A stretch of DNA of 64,000 nucleotides. Source: Longispora fulva (lineage in GTDB: Bacteria; Actinomycetota; Actinomycetes; Mycobacteriales; Micromonosporaceae). Under the pieces are notes generated by a model. That model was not told where the DNA came from and did no database searches. It saw only the letters and a list, made by a program, of their open reading frames with translations. This document shows, in pieces, positions 59,201 through 64,000 of this stretch; positions within the stretch are counted from its first letter, which is position 1; the number at the start of each line of letters is the position of its first letter. A program made the position numbers and the translations under genes. Location of the stretch: NCBI RefSeq assembly GCF_015751905.1, contig NZ_JADOUF010000001.1:7130001-7194000 (forward strand), given 5' to 3'.

Positions 59201-60855
59201 CCGGCCAGGCGTTCGCGGCGACCCAGTCGGCGATCGCGGCGCGGGACGCCGCGATGCAGGCGACGGCACCGGCCAACGAGGCGATCGCGCTGGGTACCCC
59301 GTTCCGGACGGCGGACGCCTCGGCGGGCATGGCCGTGCTGGTCGGGCAGTCGGCGTTGACCGTGGCACAGCAGCAGGCGGCCGTGGGCCAGGTGCGGGCC
59401 GACGAGGCCGCACGAGCCGCTGCGGCGGCACAGTTGGCCGCGACCCAGGCGGTCGGCGACGCGAAGGTCGCGGCACAGGCGGCCGCGAGCGCTGCCGCCG
59501 ACGCGGCCAGCGCGGCGACGTCCGTGGAACAGGCTCGCGGGTCGGCGACCCAGGCGGCGACCGACGCCGCCGCGACCCAGAGGGCTGCCGAGAACACGGC
59601 CAACCTGTGGGGCCAGACGCAACTGGACGCCTGGGCGGCCGGCAGCGCGGCGTACGCGGCGGCGAGTGACGCGAGCAGTGCTCGGAGTTCGGCGACGGCA
59701 GCCGAGCGGGACGCGGCCGGCGCACGTACGGCGGCGAACACCGCGGAAGGCGACGCGAGCGCGGCCAGGGCGTCGGCGACGGCGGCCGAGACCGACGCGA
59801 CCGCGGCTGAGGCGGCCGCGGCCAACGCGCAGGCGCTCGCCCAGCAGGCGCAGGAGGCGGCCAGTCGGGCCGAGGCGGCACAGCGGGTGGCCTCGGACAC
59901 GACGAAGCAGTCGGCGAGCGGCCCGTTGCACATGAAGGACGTGGTCACGGACTACTCGGACGTCCAGCACACGATCACGGGTGACGCGTACATGTGCTCG
60001 TTCACCGGGCCGATCGACGACCCCCGGTCGGCGTGTGACGTTCCGATCGTCCACCACTTCCACGGCGTCGCCCACTTCTACCTGATGACGTGCAACCTCA
60101 AAATCCCCGACCCCACTCCGCAGAACTGCTACAACCACTACTCCCGCACGTTCATCGCCGACCAGAGGATCGACCAGGACATCGCGGACACGATCCACAT
60201 CACGGGTCGGGCGATGTTCGACCAGGCGCTGGAGAACGCGAAACAACTGTTCATCGGGGACCTGATCAAGTGCATCGACGGAAAGCTGCTCAACTGCGCG
60301 ATCTTCGCCGCGCTGCTCGTGGTCCCGCCGGGGCTGAAGGCCGCGGCTGAGGCGCTCGAGGTTTTCCGGCTGGCCACGATCACCGGGGTGGGTCTGGACG
60401 ACGCGTACGCGGTGCTCAAGCTCTCGCAGCTGTCGCCGGCGGCATTGGCCGAGTTGGACGCGCTCAGAGCCGCGTCCAAGGCTCGGATCATCGCGGCGCT
60501 GTTCGCCGAACTGACCGCGAACGGCGTGAAGTTCTCCGCGGAGAACATCGTCGCGATCGGGCGGAACCTCGAAGGGAAGATCGTGTTTCTGGAGACGGGG
60601 AGCTCGAGGGCCGGCCTCACGCACATTCTGGAGGAGCACGAGGCGGACTTCGCCCGGGTCGGCATTCCGCGCGACGAGGTCGCGAACTTCGTCCTCCGGG
60701 CGTGCACCGAAGGTAAACTCGTCGGATATCAGGACCCGAAGCAAACCCGAGGGATCTACGAGTACATGTACAAGGGACTGACCTACCGGGTCGCGGTCAC
60801 GGTCGGGGACAACGGCTTCATTGTCGGAGCCAACCCGACGGGTTCCGGGGTATGA
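56293..60855 (+). CDS. LamG-domain polymorphic toxin with long Ala-rich stalk
   Basis: 1,520 residues from ATG 56293 (in-frame ATGs at 56,179 and 56,185 are possible). Signal peptide (about 1-41); LamG-like domain (about 60-265: FTVAAWVKVTK, WTHLTGVYDAAGQLRLYVNG); a domain with LAGFGWGFSPLEKAAD; then some 750 residues of almost pure Ala/Glu/Arg/Gln helix, a coiled-coil stalk. The C-terminal about 115 residues (THILEEHEADFARVGI ... GLTYRVAVTVGDNGFIVGANP) look like a BECR-type (barnase/EndoU/colicin E5) RNase toxin. The next gene overlaps by 4 bases and is the likely immunity gene. Confidence 0.7.
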   Translation: MRRKVPLRASLLARGLLTATALATAASMAMSTAGYAAPALASAVPPVDPSPSAALVQKARYEFGATPSDGKLMNDLGQTYDATVRNGATTDVGSGSDSWASPGAPWYTLVLDGTDDHVSSTATVATDSSFTVAAWVKVTKIGANYAVVSQDGTRVSGYYLKVNASGKWQFSIPRSDSETAAWDTVTGPAAVVNEWTHLTGVYDAAGQLRLYVNGFQAGTAAHTATWKATGDTQIGRSLWVGAPGDYLPGNVDEVRLWQGVLPDIAIAQLVVSADTARADRCKVGHWLHAGGPQVKAVAGAALAGTDVDTRRVLAGFGWGFSPLEKAADADDVALRAVDTAQNDRYTAWHNTLASYKLPAGSDSTGFDVAPQYGAEMRKFLFDRQDRTFRHYFDEPPAPKPTPAALDRALAIRAAREAAGDQTISWLYPEWRVRAWSANDIAKFIQFGGLPSVAPATDSVEYRMEVEDLKIKWAGCDSTDPADPAGVLASVTATGHVEWQAELAAQAPQRATIVAAEIQAAKDTRTASAAMVEAQGQAWIAGQLLKWQKYWQGVSQTSLLYPKPAEFTKANSDLAAARAAVAAQLTIAQNAAASAKTQADKVAAAQAQAATVATTNGTPVGRGLTYARQTAQVTKASAAAALAGSKAVEATLNAVKATNADSAALQALAQTQAHALQAEYQRAAAVEAASQAHAAAVAAAGQATQAAAAAAKAKADRATAEQAERTATTAAADAKAKRGVAEAERATAAAARAKAEAERTKAAQFEAQAQTQQGIAASARGAASTAAGTAAQKRSEAEAAETRAGAARDAAVTAEERRDALESRARAYEAAAAAAEGTSAAGAARTAATEARTAATEAGTAADAARSAATAAGNAAVSARAAATQATGASERARAAANAADADAATAWSASSTAHAAAADAIVAADQAAANVKAAQALADAALTQAAKAKADAATARVEADKALVDSARVAGQAFAATQSAIAARDAAMQATAPANEAIALGTPFRTADASAGMAVLVGQSALTVAQQQAAVGQVRADEAARAAAAAQLAATQAVGDAKVAAQAAASAAADAASAATSVEQARGSATQAATDAAATQRAAENTANLWGQTQLDAWAAGSAAYAAASDASSARSSATAAERDAAGARTAANTAEGDASAARASATAAETDATAAEAAAANAQALAQQAQEAASRAEAAQRVASDTTKQSASGPLHMKDVVTDYSDVQHTITGDAYMCSFTGPIDDPRSACDVPIVHHFHGVAHFYLMTCNLKIPDPTPQNCYNHYSRTFIADQRIDQDIADTIHITGRAMFDQALENAKQLFIGDLIKCIDGKLLNCAIFAALLVVPPGLKAAAEALEVFRLATITGVGLDDAYAVLKLSQLSPAALAELDALRAASKARIIAALFAELTANGVKFSAENIVAIGRNLEGKIVFLETGSSRAGLTHILEEHEADFARVGIPRDEVANFVLRACTEGKLVGYQDPKQTRGIYEYMYKGLTYRVAVTVGDNGFIVGANPTGSGV

Positions 60856-61190
60856 CAGCCGAGCCGCGCTCCGTCCGCGTGATGGCGGACTACGACTGCG
60901 ACCCGCTCTGGCTGATCGGCGAGGGTTTTTACGCGAACGTCTCGCCGGCCGATCCGCGCCTGAGTCTGACGGCTGACCTGGCCGAAAGCCTGCGGGTCTG
61001 GGCCGAGGAGTACACCGGAACTCTGAACCGGAGCGATCCGATTGCGTCCGGCTTCCCCACGCCGGAGGCCGAGCGCGAGTTCGCGGCCCGGGGCGAGGAA
61101 CTCGCCCGTCGGGTCCGGGCGGAGCTGTCCGCCGAGTGGACGGTGTTCTACTTCGACGAGTCGGTGCGCGAGCACCGGGAGATCGGGTAG
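60852..61190 (+). CDS. Probable immunity protein
   Basis: 112 residues; ATG 60852 overlaps the toxin stop (ATGA). Acidic and soluble (MADYDCDPLWLIGEGFYANV, WAEEYTGTLNRSDPIASGF). Position and size are those of immunity genes in polymorphic toxin loci; I do not recognise the family by sequence. Confidence 0.65.
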   Translation: MTAEPRSVRVMADYDCDPLWLIGEGFYANVSPADPRLSLTADLAESLRVWAEEYTGTLNRSDPIASGFPTPEAEREFAARGEELARRVRAELSAEWTVFYFDESVREHREIG

Positions 61191-61201
61191 GCGCGTAGTG
61201 C

Positions 61202-61242
61202 CGGCGCGGCCCGACGTGACACTTTCACGTCGGGCCGCGCCG
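61202..61242. terminator. 18-bp bidirectional hairpin
   Basis: CGGCGCGGCCCGACGTGA and TCACGTCGGGCCGCGCCG around CACTT, between the convergent immunity and HAD genes; it overlaps the end of the latter. Confidence 0.75.
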
Positions 61243-61941
61243 TGGGAGCACCGCCCTGCGGACCGAGGCCAGATCGCCGAGGTCGGGGAGCACCGCGTCC
61301 GCGCCCGCCGCCTCCAACAGTTCGACGCTGCTTCTCCCCGTCGCCACCCCCACCGCGCGGACTCCCACCTCCAGCGCCGCCGCCACGTCGTGCGGCGTGT
61401 CACCGACCACCACCACCTGTTCGGGCGCGAACTGCCGGCGGTGCTTGCGACCGGCCCGGTCCATGGCCGCGTGGATCAGGGGTGCGCGTTCGTAGCCGTC
61501 GGGGCCGTAGCCGCCGATCGTGAGGTCCAGGTCCGTGCCGAGGCCGAACACCTCGAGTTTGGCGCGGGCCATCGCCGGCACGTTGCCGGTGACGACGGAC
61601 TGCAGGGTGCCGGCCTCGGCGAGTACCCGGAGAGTGTCCGCTGCGCCCGGCAGCGCACGGCCGTGGGCGGCCATCTCGTCCCGGTGGGTCTCCGCGGCCA
61701 CGCTCAGTGCGGTGAAGAACAGTTCGCAGATTTCCTCGGTACCAGTGAGCCCGTGCATGTCGAGCGTGTCCAGGACGATCCGGCGTTCGGTGCGGCCGGC
61801 CATGTCGGCGACCTCGCGGAGGGGCTGGCCGGTGATCCGGAGGAAGACGTCGGCGTAGATGCGGTGGCTGACGCCGGGGATGCTGACGAGGGTGTGGTCG
61901 ATGTCCCAGAGGACGAGCGTGGGCCCGGGTGCGGTCGTCAC
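61225..61941 (-). CDS. HAD-family phosphatase
   Basis: 238 residues. Motif I LWDIDHTLV (about 11-19; the nucleophile is the first Asp), motif II SVVTGN, a Lys in RAKLEVFGLG and motif IV VVGDTPHDVAAA. The cap is helical (about 20-95), as in phosphoglycolate phosphatase-like subfamily I enzymes. Substrate unknown. Chromosomal side of attR. Confidence 0.8.
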   Translation of the reverse strand: MTTAPGPTLVLWDIDHTLVSIPGVSHRIYADVFLRITGQPLREVADMAGRTERRIVLDTLDMHGLTGTEEICELFFTALSVAAETHRDEMAAHGRALPGAADTLRVLAEAGTLQSVVTGNVPAMARAKLEVFGLGTDLDLTIGGYGPDGYERAPLIHAAMDRAGRKHRRQFAPEQVVVVGDTPHDVAAALEVGVRAVGVATGRSSVELLEAAGADAVLPDLGDLASVRRAVLPRRGPT

Positions 61942-62176
61942 CCGGCCATCGTCGCACGGGGATCCTCCCCGGGAAACGGCCCGCGCCCCGGTCGCTCAGC
62001 GGATCAGGTGGCGTGGAAACGGGCCGCTCAGCCGGCCGGGAAGGGGCGGCGCGGTCACCCCGCGCACCGAAACGGGGCTGCCGGGAAGGGGTCCTGCTCG
62101 CTAGGCTTCCGTGCTGCCGCCCGGACGGGCGAAGAGCCGAACGCCGTCCCGCCATTCCGAACGAAGGTAAGCCCCC

Positions 62177-62800
62177 ATGCAACCCACCCCGAGCGTTGAC
62201 CCCGACGCGTCCGACCTCCGGCCGCCCGGCCCCGACGAATGCCGGTTCTGCGGGGCGCGGCCCGCGGCGAAGGTCACCTTCCGTGGCCACCAGGGCATGA
62301 TCCTGATCATGCGGTTCCTGCACACCGACGGGCCGTTCTGTCGGGACTGCGGCCTGGCCGTGTTCCGCAGCATGACCGCCAAGACGTTGTACCAGGGCTG
62401 GTGGGGATACGCCTCGTTCCTGATCACCCCGGGGATCGTGCTGCTCAACCTGTTCCGCCGGTCCAGGGTGGCCCGGCTGGAGGAGCCGTACGCGACCCCC
62501 GGGCTGATCACACCCCAGTCGCGGCCGCTCGACCCGGGCAAGCCGCTGTACCAGCGGCCCGCGATCCTCGGGCTGCTGCTCCCGGTGGCGCTGGTCGCCG
62601 CGTTCGTCGCTGTGGTGGCGTCCGACAGCCAGACCGGGGAGTGCGTCCGGGTGTCCGGCAGCCGGGGGACGGTCGTGTCGTGTTCGCAGTCGCACCAGCA
62701 GAAGGTGATCGCGACCGTCGAGCGGGACAGCGACTGTCCGGCCGACGCCGAGGGCTACATGGAGTACAACGGCAAGGTGCTCTGCACCAGGGCGGACTAG
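62177..62800 (+). CDS. Zinc-ribbon membrane protein
   Basis: 207 residues. N-terminal CRFCGARP and FCRDCG (about 22-56) form a treble-clef-like zinc site. A membrane segment follows (YASFLITPGIVLLNLF), then a second (ILGLLLPVALVAAFVAVVA) and an outer part with CVRVSG ... VVSCSQSHQQKVIATVERDSDC, as in LppU-type actinobacterial proteins. Function unknown. Its 3' end overlaps the convergent lipoprotein by 4 bases. Confidence 0.65.
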   Translation: MQPTPSVDPDASDLRPPGPDECRFCGARPAAKVTFRGHQGMILIMRFLHTDGPFCRDCGLAVFRSMTAKTLYQGWWGYASFLITPGIVLLNLFRRSRVARLEEPYATPGLITPQSRPLDPGKPLYQRPAILGLLLPVALVAAFVAVVASDSQTGECVRVSGSRGTVVSCSQSHQQKVIATVERDSDCPADAEGYMEYNGKVLCTRAD

Positions 62801-63318
62801 AGCTTCCAGTAGCCCATGTCGCGGGCGCCCAGGGCGTCGTGCACGGCGATCCGGGCGCCCTTCGCGTAGCCCTTCGGCACATCGAACACGACAGTGCCGG
62901 AGGCCTGTTGCCCGGCCGTCAGGTCGACGGCCTCCAGCGCGGGGGCGAACATCGAGACGGTCGGGGTGCCCTTCGTGCCGTCCTGGGCCACGAACCCGAA
63001 GCTGAACGGGTTCGCGTGGTAGGTCCCCGTCGTGCACTCGATCAGGATGTCGGCGACGATGTACTCGCCCTTCGGGTTGTCGTACCCGGTGCTGCCGGTG
63101 GTCATGGTCTTCGCCGTGCGGACCGTGACCGTGATCGCCGACCGGTCGCCCAGCAGGGTCGAGTCCAGGGCCAGCGGCTGGGACACCGGCACGGTGGCGG
63201 TCTGGTCGGCGGTGGCGCGCGGGACCGGGGTCAACGAGGACCCGCCGGTGCAGGCGGGAGCGGCGAACAGGACGCAGGCGCCGAGCGCGCCGCTGGTGAG
63301 ATTCCGGATGAGGGGCAC
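62797..63318 (-). CDS. DUF4352-like lipoprotein
   Basis: 173 residues. Lipoprotein signal with lipobox FAAPAC (Cys about 23). The domain from about 50 on (ITVTVRTAKTMTTG, GEYIVADILIEC, GTVVFDVPKG) has the strand pattern of DUF4352 immunoglobulin-like extracellular domains. Role unknown. Confidence 0.7.
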   Translation of the reverse strand: MPLIRNLTSGALGACVLFAAPACTGGSSLTPVPRATADQTATVPVSQPLALDSTLLGDRSAITVTVRTAKTMTTGSTGYDNPKGEYIVADILIECTTGTYHANPFSFGFVAQDGTKGTPTVSMFAPALEAVDLTAGQQASGTVVFDVPKGYAKGARIAVHDALGARDMGYWKL

Positions 63319-63392
63319 ACGCCATTGTGGATGAATCGCGTGCCGGAACGGAAATAGTGGATCGCCACTGACGAATTCCTAACGAAAGGGCC

Positions 63393-63453
63393 GCACATTT
63401 CCGCCTCCGAATGGTGTGCCCCTCGAACATGTCGAGGGGCACATTTCCGCCTC
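63393..63453. repeat. 15-bp direct repeat flanking a hairpin
   Basis: GCACATTTCCGCCTC occurs at 63,393-63,407 and 63,439-63,453. Between and overlapping lies a 12-bp hairpin (TGTGCCCCTCGA/TCGAGGGGCACA, 63,415-63,443), which is the likely terminator of the peroxidase gene. Confidence 0.65.
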
Positions 63454-64000
63454 AGTTCAACAGGAACACATTGGGGCGCAGGCTCGACAACGGGATATCG
63501 GTGTTGCGCGCGATCACCTGGGCCAGACTCACGTGGTAGTCGAGGCCGAACACGTCGTGCAGGAACGGCAGTGACGGGTCGGTGTCGTAGAAGAACCTGT
63601 CGCCGTCGCGGAGCGCCGTGAACTGCTTCTTCCAGATCGCCAACTGCAACTCCCCGAATTCGGTGCCGGGGACGTGCGGCTCGGCGACCATGCCCACGAA
63701 CGCGTCCACGTCGTTCACGCTGGAGTAGGACGCGCGCAGCCGGGCGGCCAGCGGGCAGCGCCGGACGGCGGAGGTCGCGCCGTTCTCCGAGCCCACCGGC
63801 ACCGGGTTGCCGGCGTTGTCGAACAGTGCCGTGAAGTCCAGGCAGTTCGGGTCGTTGTTCTCGTTGCCGGGGGTCAGCAGCGGGTCGGCCGGGAACTGGT
63901 CGGACGCCTCGCCCGTGATGCCGGCGAACGTGGTCCGGGCCGGCAGACCGTAGGCCTTGCGGAGCTGGTTGTAACTCGGCATCCCGTGGTCGCGGCCACG
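63452..64000 (-). CDS. Animal-type haem peroxidase, 3' part
   Basis: The C-terminal about 182 residues, open to the window edge. It begins with RGRDHGMPSYNQLRKAYGL, the animal haem peroxidase signature near the proximal helix end, and ends with LAQVIARNTDIPLSSLRPNVFLLN (compare 'rF.dvi.rnT....lq.NvF'). The N-terminal haem-binding histidines lie outside the window. Bacterial members oxidise halides or small organics. Confidence 0.8.
   Translation of the reverse strand, partial: RGRDHGMPSYNQLRKAYGLPARTTFAGITGEASDQFPADPLLTPGNENNDPNCLDFTALFDNAGNPVPVGSENGATSAVRRCPLAARLRASYSSVNDVDAFVGMVAEPHVPGTEFGELQLAIWKKQFTALRDGDRFFYDTDPSLPFLHDVFGLDYHVSLAQVIARNTDIPLSSLRPNVFLLN

Noticed and set aside
56416-60744. 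Antisense open frame of 1,442 codons
   Set aside because: Mirror of the Ala-rich stalk; Arg/Gly/Val composition without domains, while the forward strand has a signal peptide and LamG.

Overview
The window is very GC-rich DNA with strong third-position GC bias, frequent GTG starts and many ATGA/GTGA start-stop overlaps. Gene families such as the split SCO6880/VirB4 pair, DUF4913 and MAB_1171c place it in a streptomycete or close relative. About 1-55,965 looks like the right-hand part of a large integrative and conjugative element (ICE). A tyrosine integrase (54,493-55,767) sits beside a 3' fragment of tRNA-Ala(GGC) with its terminator (55,917-56,010), which I read as attR. The left end and the intact tRNA lie outside the window. 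From 56,000 on the DNA looks like host chromosome: a polymorphic toxin with its immunity gene, a HAD phosphatase, a lipoprotein and a haem peroxidase.

Region by region. 1-8.3 kb is cargo: a GNAT acetyltransferase, an ABC-like ATPase, an APH-fold kinase, a radical SAM protein with a cysteine-proline tail, a TPR regulator, a NUDIX hydrolase and several unknowns. 8.6-21 kb is a rightward block of ParB-like, SSB, ArdC-like, methylase-like and about a dozen small orphan genes. Ten near-identical modules punctuate this block, each a sigma70-type promoter followed in most copies by a hairpin leader. 21.6-25.5 kb is the mobilisation region: a putative oriT, a MobC-like protein and the relaxase. 25.9-26.1 kb has two DnaA boxes. 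26.2-41.4 kb, all leftward, is the type IV secretion region: coupling protein, VirB4 in two halves, VirB6-, VirB8- and VirB2-like proteins, a cell-wall hydrolase and a MinD-like ATPase. It also carries an asparagine synthase and a KdgT-like permease. 41.7-45.3 kb encodes secreted surface proteins. 45.6-50.6 kb is a replication/regulation operon (DnaB, several HTH proteins) with a divergent XRE gene. 50.7-53.6 kb is an XRE-ImmA-membrane protein-PAP2 cassette resembling the ImmR/ImmA switch of other ICEs.

How it may work together (inference): the XRE/ImmA module keeps the element quiet, and the integrase excises it at the tRNA. DnaB and the DnaA-box region may support replication. The relaxase nicks near 21.6 kb, and the T4SS operons, which share a repeated operator-like sequence, build the channel. 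The 8.6-21 kb block has the content and orientation expected of a leading region that enters the recipient first and protects the incoming strand. Its repeated promoter-hairpin module is the most unusual feature here.
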